Origin: Nitrospinota bacterium
GTDB taxonomy: Bacteria > Nitrospinota > Nitrospinia > UBA9942
Assembly (NCBI GenBank): GCA_016234205.1
Contig: JACRGN010000252.1
Location: forward strand, 1 to 9,341
DNA: 9,341 bases
Direction: 5' to 3'
Positions 1 through 6,079 of the stretch are shown one piece after another (within the stretch, counting starts at the first letter, position 1; each line of letters begins with the position of its first letter). The notes below the pieces were generated by a model. The model was not told the DNA's origin. It ran no database searches and was given only the letters and a program-made list of their open reading frames with translations. The translations under genes and the position numbers were made by a program.

Positions 1-2
1 AC

Positions 3-131
3 CTTGACGAGAAAAGACATATTGTCGGCATAGAAGTCCTTGATGCAAGCAAAAAGCTATCTGTTAAAGATATGTCAAACATAACTATAGAAAGTCTCCC
101 TCTTGAGAAGCTTGAGACTGTAGCTGCCTGA
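3..131 (+). CDS. DUF2283-like small protein, C-terminal part (5' end outside window)
   Basis: Reading from base 3 gives 42 residues and a TGA stop at 129-131, with no start codon, so the gene begins before the window. The translation contains the segment HIVGIEVLDASKKL, which resembles the conserved end of DUF2283 proteins (typically a glycine-isoleucine-valine-glycine stretch followed by a 'LDAS' turn). Those are small proteins, usually of about 60-90 residues, of unknown function, often found next to DUF4258 or toxin-antitoxin-like genes. Here the upstream neighbour is not visible. The gene converges on the PAS sensor at 175-1293, with 43 bases between the two stops. The family call rests on one short motif. 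The reading frame itself is more certain than the name. Confidence 0.6.
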   Translation, partial: LDEKRHIVGIEVLDASKKLSVKDMSNITIESLPLEKLETVAA

Positions 132-174
132 TTTTATGCCCCCCTCTTTCCTAATTTCTCACCTCAAACTTTCT

Positions 175-1293
175 TTACCTTCCCTCCATCTCCTTCACCC
201 TCTCCTGAAGCTCCCTGATTCTAAACTCCCTCTTGACAGCAACCTTCTGAAATCTCTCAAGCTCGTCAAGACGCTGGTTCAGCAATTCCTCCGCCTTCTT
301 GCGTTCTGTGATGTCCTGATGCATCGATAGCCAGACCCGGCCATATCGGGGATGCTCAAAAGTAAGAACATTGGCATGGCACCAGAAAGTGGTCCCGTCC
401 TTCCTGATATTGCGAATTTCACCATTCCACACTCCGGTTCGCATGAGGGTGCTGATAATCTCGTTTGCTACGGCTTCGGAGCTCTTGTCGCCAGGGGCAT
501 TGACAATGCTCACATGCTTGCCGACAAGTTCCCCCGGCTCGTAACCAAACAATCTCTCAAAGAACGGGTTGGTATAGACAATCACCCCGTCGCTGACACG
601 AATCAGGTAGACTGCTTCTGCCATGTTCCTTTCAATCTCGCCGTGAAGCCGAAGCTCCTCCTCATTTCTGGAAGCAATTTTAGAATAGATAAGGATATAA
701 ATTGTGCAGATAGTGAGAAATATGATAATCCCTGCAGTCATAGTAATCCATAACTGCTTCCATGCCTTGTGATGTTTTTCTAAAACATCTTTATATTCCT
801 GAAGGTCAATCTCCATCCATCTCTTGATCCTCTCTATGGCAGGATAACCCCACTTATAATCCATCTCCTCCATAAGTATTCCCGCATCTTTATTACCAGC
901 AGGTTCAGGTATTGAAAATATCTTTAAAGATATTTCCTTTATATTCTGCCATGAATTCTTTACATTCTTTAAAAGCTCCTTCGTCTCAGATGTCCTTGCT
1001 ATATCCTCAACTGCCTTAAATCTTTCTTCAATCTCTTTTGAAATACCCTTGAAATCATCGGCATATTTTTTATTACCTGTTATGATATAGTCATTACCTG
1101 GCATCAATCCCTCATTTAAGGAAAACCTTAAATCTGTAACCTTAATCCTCTGCTTTGATATGTCATCAAGCCTTTGTGCCTCATTGTAGAGATTGTTTAA
1201 GATATAGCCTGATACGATAACCATAATACTCGTAAGAGGAATGATTGGGGCAAAAAATGATAGGATTATCTTTGTGCGGATTTTAAGACGCAT
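175..1293 (-). CDS. Membrane-bound PAS-domain sensor without an output domain
   Basis: The 372-residue product has a basic N-terminus, a first membrane segment at about residues 9-31, a periplasmic domain of about 150 mostly helical residues, and a second membrane segment at about 182-204. A PAS domain follows at about 218-330, with the typical FFERLFGYEPGELVGK stretch at about 244-259 and a PAC end (DITERKKAEELL, about 327-338). The last 35 residues form a charged coiled coil (ELERFQKVAVKREFRIRELQ). In related sensors such a linker leads into a histidine kinase, GGDEF or further PAS domain; here the frame stops at once. It may therefore signal through a partner or be a truncated kinase. No good Shine-Dalgarno site precedes the ATG at 1293. 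It lies 33 bases after the DUF5618-like gene on the same strand and may be co-transcribed with it. The periplasmic ligand cannot be predicted. Confidence 0.85.
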   Translation of the reverse strand: MRLKIRTKIILSFFAPIIPLTSIMVIVSGYILNNLYNEAQRLDDISKQRIKVTDLRFSLNEGLMPGNDYIITGNKKYADDFKGISKEIEERFKAVEDIARTSETKELLKNVKNSWQNIKEISLKIFSIPEPAGNKDAGILMEEMDYKWGYPAIERIKRWMEIDLQEYKDVLEKHHKAWKQLWITMTAGIIIFLTICTIYILIYSKIASRNEEELRLHGEIERNMAEAVYLIRVSDGVIVYTNPFFERLFGYEPGELVGKHVSIVNAPGDKSSEAVANEIISTLMRTGVWNGEIRNIRKDGTTFWCHANVLTFEHPRYGRVWLSMHQDITERKKAEELLNQRLDELERFQKVAVKREFRIRELQERVKEMEGR

Positions 1294-1326
1294 AACATTT
1301 TGTTAGAAATGATTAATATGGAAATG

Positions 1327-1701
1327 CTACTTTATCTTATCAATAAATACCTTTGCTGCCTTGAGGACAGTCTTTACGGTATCCACATGCTGTAATGTTC
1401 CCCTGTAGTATCCTGATATGTGCAGTTCTTTGTAGAGTATTTCAAATTCTTTGGTCAGTTTGCCATTATGAATTGAAAGATATTTTTTGAGCATCTTTCT
1501 GTATTCCTCAACCGAATGAGGCAATTCTTTTTCAGTTACCCCTCGCTTTAGCAAATACTCATCTATAGCCTTAAGAACACCTAAGTATGCTACTCTAAAA
1601 GCTGACTTAACATACTTATCATCAAGATAGATATTATCTTCAATCTTAGATTTATTCAATATCTCCTTTGCATTTTCAAAATATCTTATTGCCTCTCTCA
1701 T
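1327..1701 (-). CDS. DUF5618-like (HEPN-like) small helical protein
   Basis: This 124-residue, almost wholly helical, lysine- and glutamate-rich protein begins MREAIRYFENAKEIL and carries YLGVLKAIDEYLLKRG (about residues 39-54) and a C-terminal ELHISGYYRG stretch. From memory this layout matches DUF5618, a family of about 120 residues resembling HEPN domains. HEPN proteins often pair with nucleotidyltransferases or act as RNases or binding partners in toxin-antitoxin systems. I see no clear RxxxxH catalytic motif and no nucleotidyltransferase gene next to it, so a toxin role is not supported. The start is well set: GGAGGG lies just before the ATG at 1701. A promoter with a perfect TTGACA box lies upstream at 1770-1798. 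The PAS sensor follows 33 bases downstream. Confidence 0.75.
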   Translation of the reverse strand: MREAIRYFENAKEILNKSKIEDNIYLDDKYVKSAFRVAYLGVLKAIDEYLLKRGVTEKELPHSVEEYRKMLKKYLSIHNGKLTKEFEILYKELHISGYYRGTLQHVDTVKTVLKAAKVFIDKIK

Positions 1702-1725
1702 AGCTCACCCTCCTCTTATAGCATA

Positions 1726-1752
1726 GGTGCGTTTGGGAAACGCACCCTACAG
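1726..1752 (-). repeat. REP-like palindrome, copy 1 (inverted relative to copy 2)
   Basis: A perfect 9-bp stem (GGTGCGTTT at 1726-1734 with AAACGCACC at 1738-1746) closes a GGG loop and is followed by CCTACAG. The 27-base unit is an inverted copy of the unit at 1836-1862. The copies differ at two positions in each arm, and the changes compensate so that both stems stay fully paired. Short mobile palindromes of this type (REP/BIME class) are usually spread by a RAYT (IS200/IS605-like) transposase. No such gene is in the window. It falls in the predicted 5' leader of the DUF5618-like gene. Confidence 0.8.
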
Positions 1753-1769
1753 ACCTATATCACAGCAAA

Positions 1770-1798
1770 AGAATATGCTAAAATATTTGCAATGTCAA
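1770..1798 (-). promoter_or_regulatory. Predicted sigma-70 promoter toward the DUF5618-like gene
   Basis: On the minus strand a perfect TTGACA (1793-1798) is separated by 17 bases from TATTCT (1770-1775, 4 of 6 matches to TATAAT). Transcription would begin near 1763 and pass through REP-like copy 1 before reaching the ribosome-binding site of the gene starting at 1701. Confidence 0.6.
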
Positions 1799-1815
1799 TT
1801 ATAGATTGATACTAT
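1787..1815 (+). promoter_or_regulatory. Predicted promoter toward the hybrid kinase gene
   Basis: TTGCAA (1787-1792) and TACTAT (1810-1815) are 17 bases apart and match the sigma-70 consensus at 4 of 6 positions each. The -35 box directly abuts the -35 box of the divergent minus-strand promoter, so the two promoters may compete for RNA polymerase. The transcript would carry REP-like copy 2 just before the AAGGA ribosome-binding site at 1869-1873. Confidence 0.4.
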
Positions 1816-1835
1816 TTAAGCATTCACCCATAAAC

Positions 1836-1862
1836 CTGTAGGGCTCGTTTCCCAAACGAGCC
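1836..1862 (+). repeat. REP-like palindrome, copy 2
   Basis: CTGTAGG is followed by a perfect 9-bp stem (GGCTCGTTT at 1842-1850 with AAACGAGCC at 1854-1862) around a CCC loop. With copy 1 it forms a 137-base unit with 27-base terminal inverted repeats and an AT-rich 83-base core, which resembles a BIME or a small MITE. No target-site duplication is visible around the unit. It ends 20 bases before the hybrid kinase start codon. Confidence 0.8.
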
Positions 1863-1882
1863 TCAGATAAGGAAAATGTTTT

Positions 1883-3433
1883 ATGGATACACCGAAGATT
1901 CTTGTTGTAGATGACGAAGAGAATGTAAGGATAATGCTTAAGACATTCTTTACCCGTAAAGGCTACAGGGTGGAGACAGCAGCAAGCGGAGATGAAGCCC
2001 TTAAGACAATTAAAGGTAATGCCTTTGATGTTGCATTAGTGGATATAATGATGCCCGGAATGGATGGAATTACACTAACCAAAAAAATAAAAGATCTGTC
2101 AGAGGATCTCCCTATAATTATTATGACAGCCCATCCTGATAGAGATTATGTATTATCAGCATTAAGAGAGGGGGTCTTTGATTTCAAGCAAAAACCCATT
2201 GCTCTGGAAGAGCTATATTACGCAGTGAGAGAGGCTATCCACAAAGTCAGGCTGATAAGGGAAAATAAAAGTCTGATTGAAGAGTTAAGGGATATGACTG
2301 CAAATCTTTACAAATTACTGGCTGAGAAGAGCGGTGATTTAATAAAAGAGAAAAACAGATTGGAAGCCATGATAGAAGGGATGAACGAGGCGGTTATATT
2401 CTGTGATGAGAATGACACTATTGTGGATATGAACAAATACGCCCTGAATCTATTCAAGGTTAAAAGGGAGGATAGAATTGGTAAAAATTTATATCTCCAT
2501 CATAAAAAAGAAACTCATCCCAAGATAAAGCATGTGCTGGATACATTTAAAAACAATAAGGACAAGAATTATATGGAGTGGGATGCTCATATAGCCGATA
2601 GGTGGTTTAATTTAAGATTTTCTGCTGTGAGAGATGACAGCAACAAATATCAAGGCACAATCGCAAATTTTATTGATATTACTGAGAAGAAATTATTGCA
2701 GTCACAGATGGCAAAGGCAGAAAAACTTGCTTCCATAGGCGGACTTACCGCCGGTATAACTCACGAGATTTTAAACCCGCTTAATATTATATCTGGTAAT
2801 GTCCAGATGAAATTAATGGAAAAGGATATTAGAGAGGATGATAGAAAGATATATGAGAATATCCAGAGACAGGTGGAGAGGATTGTAAATATTGTTGACG
2901 GGCTTTTGAGATTCTCAAAACAGAGAGAGCCAAAGATGGAAGAGGTGGATGTAAATGCACTTATAGAAAAGACACTTTCTTTATTAGATTATCAGCTTAA
3001 GCTCCAGAATATTATCATAGAAAAAGAGCTTGATAAAAGCATCCCTCTTATTATTGCAGATTCAGACCAATTGGAACAGGTCTTAATGATTATCCTTATC
3101 AATGCCCGTGATGCCTTAAATGAAAGGGAATTAAAAGGGGAATCAGATGGACACTGGATGAAAAAGATACTGATAACAACAAGGGGAAACATGCCAGCCT
3201 ATGTTCAAATTTCTATTGCAGATACAGGCATAGGTATCCCTACGGATATAATCTCAAAAATATTTGACCCGTTTTTTACAACAAAACCAGAAAAAGAAGG
3301 GACAGGGCTTGGGCTGTCTATTGCCCACGGAATAATAGAGGGGCATGGAGGTAAAATAGATGTCAGGAGTGAAGTGGAAAAGGGAACGAAGTTTACAATT
3401 TTATTACCATGCGTTTATGGAACAAAAAACTGA
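1883..3433 (+). CDS. Receiver-PAS-histidine kinase hybrid (cytosolic)
   Basis: The 516-residue protein has no membrane segment. An N-terminal receiver (about 4-120) has the acidic pair D10/D11, phospho-acceptor D54, T82 and K104. A coiled linker (about 120-160) leads to a PAS domain (about 160-270, ending DITEKK). Next come a HisKA dimerisation domain with phospho-acceptor H294 in GITHEILNPL and an ATP-binding domain with N407 (N box), DTGIGIP at 447-453 (G1), FDPFF at 461-465 (F box) and GTGLGL at 473-478 (G2). All catalytic residues are present, so an active kinase is expected. The receiver is at the front, so an upstream phosphate source or its own kinase probably controls it. AAGGA at 1869-1873 lies nine bases before the ATG. 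The stand-alone receiver at 3544 is the obvious phosphotransfer partner. Its input signal is unknown. Confidence 0.95.
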   Translation: MDTPKILVVDDEENVRIMLKTFFTRKGYRVETAASGDEALKTIKGNAFDVALVDIMMPGMDGITLTKKIKDLSEDLPIIIMTAHPDRDYVLSALREGVFDFKQKPIALEELYYAVREAIHKVRLIRENKSLIEELRDMTANLYKLLAEKSGDLIKEKNRLEAMIEGMNEAVIFCDENDTIVDMNKYALNLFKVKREDRIGKNLYLHHKKETHPKIKHVLDTFKNNKDKNYMEWDAHIADRWFNLRFSAVRDDSNKYQGTIANFIDITEKKLLQSQMAKAEKLASIGGLTAGITHEILNPLNIISGNVQMKLMEKDIREDDRKIYENIQRQVERIVNIVDGLLRFSKQREPKMEEVDVNALIEKTLSLLDYQLKLQNIIIEKELDKSIPLIIADSDQLEQVLMIILINARDALNERELKGESDGHWMKKILITTRGNMPAYVQISIADTGIGIPTDIISKIFDPFFTTKPEKEGTGLGLSIAHGIIEGHGGKIDVRSEVEKGTKFTILLPCVYGTKN

Positions 3434-3436
3434 ATA

Positions 3437-3508
3437 ATCCGCAGATTACGCAGATTAAAACAAAACATTTTTTAAAAAAATCTGCGAAAATCTGCGTAAT
3501 CTGCGGAT
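3437..3508. repeat. Long inverted repeat ('ccgcagattacgcagatt' type)
   Basis: Two perfectly complementary 20-base arms (3437-3456 and 3489-3508) enclose a 32-base A/T-rich loop. Each arm is made of short near-repeats of the form TCTGCG-TAA-TCTGCGG, and an extra TCTGCG occurs at the end of the loop (3481-3486). I recognise this as a type of intergenic repeat that recurs in many environmental genomes; it has no established function. It begins four bases after the kinase stop and is followed by a T-run (3514-3518), so it could also act as a terminator or mRNA stabiliser between the kinase and receiver genes. Confidence 0.85.
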
Positions 3509-3533
3509 ATATGTTTTTATAATTTCCTTATAT

Positions 3534-3538
3534 GGAGG
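3534..3538 (+). promoter_or_regulatory. Ribosome-binding site that sets the receiver start at 3544
   Basis: GGAGG lies five bases before the ATG at 3544 and partly overlaps the earlier in-frame ATG at 3532, which has no Shine-Dalgarno site of its own. The start at 3544 is therefore preferred. It gives the usual receiver N-terminus MTRILVVDDE. Confidence 0.8.
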
Positions 3539-3543
3539 ATAAT

Positions 3544-3912
3544 ATGACAAGAATTCTTGTTGTAGATGATGAAGTTGAGACCTGTGACCTGTTAAAGAGA
3601 TACTTAACTAAAAAAGGTTATCAGACATTTACTGCCTTAAGCGGTGAGGATGCAGTAAATATTGTAAAAGAGGAGAGGCCTCACATTGTGCTTCTTGATA
3701 TCAGGATGCCGGGGATGGGCGGCATAGAGGCTCTAAAAAAGATAAAGGAGATTGACAGGGAGATTGGTGTAGTCATGATTACTGCGGTAAAAGAGGAAGA
3801 AACAGCAAAGGAGATTTTAAAGCTTGGTGCAGATGATTACATAACAAAGCCGATGGATTTAAAATATCTTGATAATGTCCTTATGGTGAAGATTGCCATG
3901 ATGACAGGGTAA
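3544..3912 (+). CDS. Stand-alone response-regulator receiver (CheY-like)
   Basis: The product is 122 residues, the size of a single receiver, with no DNA-binding or enzymatic domain. The acidic pair D8/D9, phospho-acceptor D52 (LLDIRMPGMGG), T80 and K102 (DYITKP) are all present, so it should be phosphorylated in the normal way. It lies 110 bases after the hybrid kinase on the same strand, separated by an inverted repeat, and most likely relays phosphate from that kinase (inference). It could instead act as a CheY-type messenger for the chemoreceptor encoded further along, but no cheA or cheW is visible. The start at 3544 is four codons inside the longest open frame and is supported by GGAGG at 3534-3538. 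It converges on the HD-GYP gene, with a 184-base AT-rich gap in which I see no gene. Confidence 0.92.
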   Translation: MTRILVVDDEVETCDLLKRYLTKKGYQTFTALSGEDAVNIVKEERPHIVLLDIRMPGMGGIEALKKIKEIDREIGVVMITAVKEEETAKEILKLGADDYITKPMDLKYLDNVLMVKIAMMTG

Positions 3913-4096
3913 AAACTTATCTTTCTTAAAAAAAATGATAATACTCCGCAGAAGATGAAAGCTTGAGAGACCTTATCCTTGCTGAAACTGTCTCAATAAA
4001 TTTATCCCTATGAGGATTTTTTCACTTTATGTGCAAATTATTTTCAATTTATGCGAAAAAATATTTACAACTGATTGAAATTACTAATGAAGGATT

Positions 4097-5152
4097 TCAC
4101 TTTTTCTGAGAACCGACAGGCTTGTTTAAAACGACTTCTTTATTTATAAAACCTCTGATCTCTTTAATTTCTTCTTTTAGAATTTTAACTAATTTCCCAT
4201 CTATATCTCCACTATCAACCATAACATTTAGTTCGGCAATAATTTCGTCATTGGGCAATGCCTTTCTGTAAGGTCTATCTTCACTTAAGGCTGAAAATTT
4301 ATCACTCACTGCCATTATCCTTGAGCCTATTGATAACTGACCCTCCTTCAGATGGAATGGGTAACCGCTCCCATTAAGCTTTTCCTGGTGAAAGGCAGCC
4401 CATTCACTTATTGTATCAAATTCATCAATACTGTTTAAAATATGGTATGTAAAATATGTATGCCCTTTCATTATGTTAAATTCTTCTGGTGAGAGTCTCC
4501 CTGGTTTTTCAAGAATATCATCAGGAACTGAGAGCTTTCCGATGTCATGGAGAAGACCGGCAATTTCTATCATTTTAACCTCTTTTTCTGAAAAGCCTAT
4601 TCTTTTTGCAAGGCATACAGAGATATTCGCTACATTCAGTGAATGTCTCATTGTATATGTGCTCTTATTATCAATAACATGGGCAAAGATACTGGCAATA
4701 CTCATAAGACCGTCTAAATCAACTTCACGAATAATAGAAGGCGCATAATTATTTATAAGGCTTGGTAAAAAATCTGATGTTATGTCTAACAGGAAACTTT
4801 CTTCCATAATTAGCTCTTTGAGGCATTTTACAAGCAGGGGTTGAAAGAATTTACCGGATAGCCGTTCAATTTGCTTAATTATCTTTGTTTCCTGCCCTAT
4901 GACAGGTTTATCATTTTTTATAATGCAAGTCATGCGGTCTGCCAAATGGATAATACGGCTATTTAAAGGTATCTCCTCACCCTTTAATCCTCCTGCGGTT
5001 GAGCCATTCCAATGGTCATGGTGATGCTTTACTGTTTCGGCATATGGAAAGAGAATGGGTGATTCTTTAAGTCTTGTCCAACCGACTATGGCATGGTTAA
5101 CAGCATCATAGTCAATATCCATTATCCTTACCTTTTCTACAGATTTTGACAC
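4097..5152 (-). CDS. Tandem HD-GYP phosphohydrolase, first HD domain truncated at its start
   Basis: From the GTG at 5152 the frame gives 351 residues. The C-terminal HD-GYP domain (about 150-300) has H170, HDIGK at 202-206, H231, H255, GSGYP at 261-265 and D284, so cyclic-di-GMP hydrolysis is plausible. The second histidine of the usual HHE motif is a glutamine (HQE). The N-terminal portion (1-80) is the back half of another HD-GYP domain: NHAIVG around H20, HHHDHWNGS at 43-51 and LADRM around D72, with the GYP motif lost. Its HDIG lies in the same frame just upstream of the start codon (5153-5164). No Shine-Dalgarno site precedes the GTG, and no ATG, GTG or TTG occurs in the frame back to the stop at 5261-5263. 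The gene therefore looks 5'-truncated or frameshifted and may be a pseudogene. An intact relative would turn over cyclic di-GMP. Confidence 0.8.
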   Translation of the reverse strand: MSKSVEKVRIMDIDYDAVNHAIVGWTRLKESPILFPYAETVKHHHDHWNGSTAGGLKGEEIPLNSRIIHLADRMTCIIKNDKPVIGQETKIIKQIERLSGKFFQPLLVKCLKELIMEESFLLDITSDFLPSLINNYAPSIIREVDLDGLMSIASIFAHVIDNKSTYTMRHSLNVANISVCLAKRIGFSEKEVKMIEIAGLLHDIGKLSVPDDILEKPGRLSPEEFNIMKGHTYFTYHILNSIDEFDTISEWAAFHQEKLNGSGYPFHLKEGQLSIGSRIMAVSDKFSALSEDRPYRKALPNDEIIAELNVMVDSGDIDGKLVKILKEEIKEIRGFINKEVVLNKPVGSQKK

Positions 5153-5200
5153 ACCGATATCATGTATTATAGCAGAACAAAAAAGGTCTTCTTTTTCTTT
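5153..5200 (-). other. In-frame upstream continuation of the HD-GYP gene with the missing HDIG motif
   Basis: Read in the HD-GYP frame, these 48 bases encode KEKEDLFCSAIIHDIG, the expected helix and HD motif directly before the called start. The same bases encode the last residues and stop of the 4HB sensor in another frame. Homology appears to end near the A-rich stretch around 5192-5206, where the overlapping frame is still the second membrane segment of the sensor. This marks a deletion junction or a frameshift site. A T6 run (minus strand, 5179-5184) lies within it. Confidence 0.65.
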
Positions 5201-5829
5201 ATAACAAGATTTGAGACAAGGAGGATAACAAAAGTTATGATAAGGAAGTTGCGGGTTGTATTAACAAATCCTGCAAGATTTGTAACCTTATCATTACCTT
5301 CTTTAGACTCTTTTTTAATAAATTCATTGGCGAGAGATATAAAGGTTTTATATCTCTCCGCCTGAATACCGAGGGCAAGAGATCTCGCCTTTTCTATATC
5401 CCCTTCATATATTGCAGGTATAAGCTCATTATCTCTCGTATCTCTGAAAGCTGCCCATGGCTCGTTTATTTTTTTTAGAGCATCAATCATGTCATCTGAA
5501 AACGCCCTATTATTGAGAAGGTCGTTGAATCTGTCGTCAATTACCTTTGTAAGCTCTTTTATCTTGCTATTGATGGAGTCAAATTTTGTTTTGTCTTTTT
5601 CAGCCAATAATGTAACAAGCAGCGCCCTGACACCGTTTAAATCCGCCTTTAACTCAGCTATCCCCTGTGCTGCGGTAAAGTTTTCATTGTAAATAGAGAG
5701 TATCTGCCCTCCCATACCTGCAGTCATACTATACGCCCCAAAAAAAATAGCCGCTAAAATGGTAAGCCAGATTACCGACCTCAGGTATAGCTTGTTCTTT
5801 GTCTTCATATTAATAATAAATCCTGTCAT
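5167..5829 (-). CDS. 4HB-type membrane sensor lacking a signalling domain
   Basis: The start at 5829 gives 220 residues. A first membrane segment lies at about 17-37, then a helical periplasmic domain of about 155 residues containing features of 4HB_MCP ligand-binding domains (an ALLVTLLAEKDK stretch near 69-80 and EGDIEKARSLALG near 142-154). A second membrane segment follows at about 194-210, then KKKKTFFVLL and the stop. Proteins with this sensor normally go on into HAMP plus an MCP, kinase or cyclase domain. None is present, so this is either a truncated receptor or one half of a broken fusion with the HD-GYP gene just downstream. The start follows from AGGAGG at 5837-5842, seven bases before the ATG; an upstream in-frame ATG at 5883 lies inside a repeat and has no such site. 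The stop is 15 bases before the HD-GYP GTG. Confidence 0.8.
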   Translation of the reverse strand: MTGFIINMKTKNKLYLRSVIWLTILAAIFFGAYSMTAGMGGQILSIYNENFTAAQGIAELKADLNGVRALLVTLLAEKDKTKFDSINSKIKELTKVIDDRFNDLLNNRAFSDDMIDALKKINEPWAAFRDTRDNELIPAIYEGDIEKARSLALGIQAERYKTFISLANEFIKKESKEGNDKVTNLAGFVNTTRNFLIITFVILLVSNLVIKKKKTFFVLL

Positions 5830-5836
5830 AAAATAA

Positions 5837-5842
5837 CCTCCT
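5837..5842 (-). promoter_or_regulatory. Ribosome-binding site that sets the 4HB sensor start at 5829
   Basis: AGGAGG (reverse complement of CCTCCT) sits seven bases before ATG 5829. The start at 5883 would add 18 residues partly encoded by the inverted repeat, without a ribosome-binding site of its own. Confidence 0.85.
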
Positions 5843-5867
5843 GTTTCAGGAACAAAAAACTTAATGA

Positions 5868-5949
5868 AACCACAGATGGACACGGATTAACATAGATAAA
5901 AACTTTTTCCCTTTATTCTATCAGTGTTCATCTGTGTTTACCTGTGGTT
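5868..5949. repeat. Long inverted repeat ('aaccacagatg' type)
   Basis: Arms of 31 bases (5868-5898 and 5919-5949) pair at 24 positions. They begin and end with AACCACAG / CTGTGGTT and contain the GATnnACAC-like near-repeats typical of this intergenic repeat class. I recognise it as a widespread repeat type in environmental bacterial genomes. It separates the 4HB gene from the UspA remnant, and the last codons of the remnant are made of repeat sequence. Confidence 0.8.
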
Positions 5950-6059
5950 AATTTTATAATTTCCAGAATTTTATAATTTCCCATGTCTATGGCAAGGTTT
6001 GAATGTTCAGAGTTGTCTACAGGAATTAATATGGTTTTGAACTGCGTAGATGTTATCAT
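5928..6059 (-). pseudogene. Truncated universal stress protein (UspA family) 5' remnant
   Basis: An ATG at 6059 opens a 43-codon frame ending with TGA at 5928-5930. The first 27 residues include TQFKTILIPVDNSEHSNLA followed by IDMG, the standard N-terminal beta strand and nucleotide-binding loop of UspA proteins (consensus ILVPVDGSE-S--AL). After that the sequence changes abruptly: the next codons come from a duplicated AT-rich 13-mer and then from the inverted repeat at 5868-5949. A full UspA domain has about 140 residues, so more than 80% is missing. Its start lies only 20 bases after the hemerythrin stop, so it was probably the next gene in that operon. No Shine-Dalgarno site of quality is visible. 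A short independent peptide cannot be excluded but is unlikely. Confidence 0.65.
5952..5981. repeat. Tandem copies of a 13-base AT-rich motif (ttttataatttcc)
   Basis: The 13-mer occurs at 5952-5964 and 5969-5981. A third exact copy lies at 3515-3527, also a few bases outside the right arm of a long inverted repeat. Its function is unknown. Confidence 0.7.
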
Positions 6060-6079
6060 ACTTCTACTATCAGGGGGGG

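Noticed and set aside
352..753. 133-residue plus-strand open frame
   Set aside because: It lies wholly inside the PAS sensor gene on the opposite strand, has no ribosome-binding site and shows no family resemblance.
1720..1870. CRISPR array
   Set aside because: There are only two repeat units, in inverted orientation, and each is a hairpin. There is no series of direct repeats with spacers and no cas gene.
3913..4096. Hidden gene or strong terminator in the convergent gap
   Set aside because: All frames are broken quickly. The best hairpin (ATCC...GGAT before a T6 run near 4004-4020) has only four base pairs, which is too weak to call.
5167..5200. Programmed -1 frameshift producing a 4HB-HD-GYP fusion
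   Set aside because: A T6 run is present, but there is no canonical slippery heptamer in the right frame, and the fused product would still lack the first helix of the HD domain. It is kept only as an alternative to deletion.
5162..5365. Plus-strand open frame of 67 residues across the 4HB/HD-GYP junction
   Set aside because: It is antisense to the 4HB gene, basic and low in complexity, with no ribosome-binding site. It is a shadow of the opposite strand.
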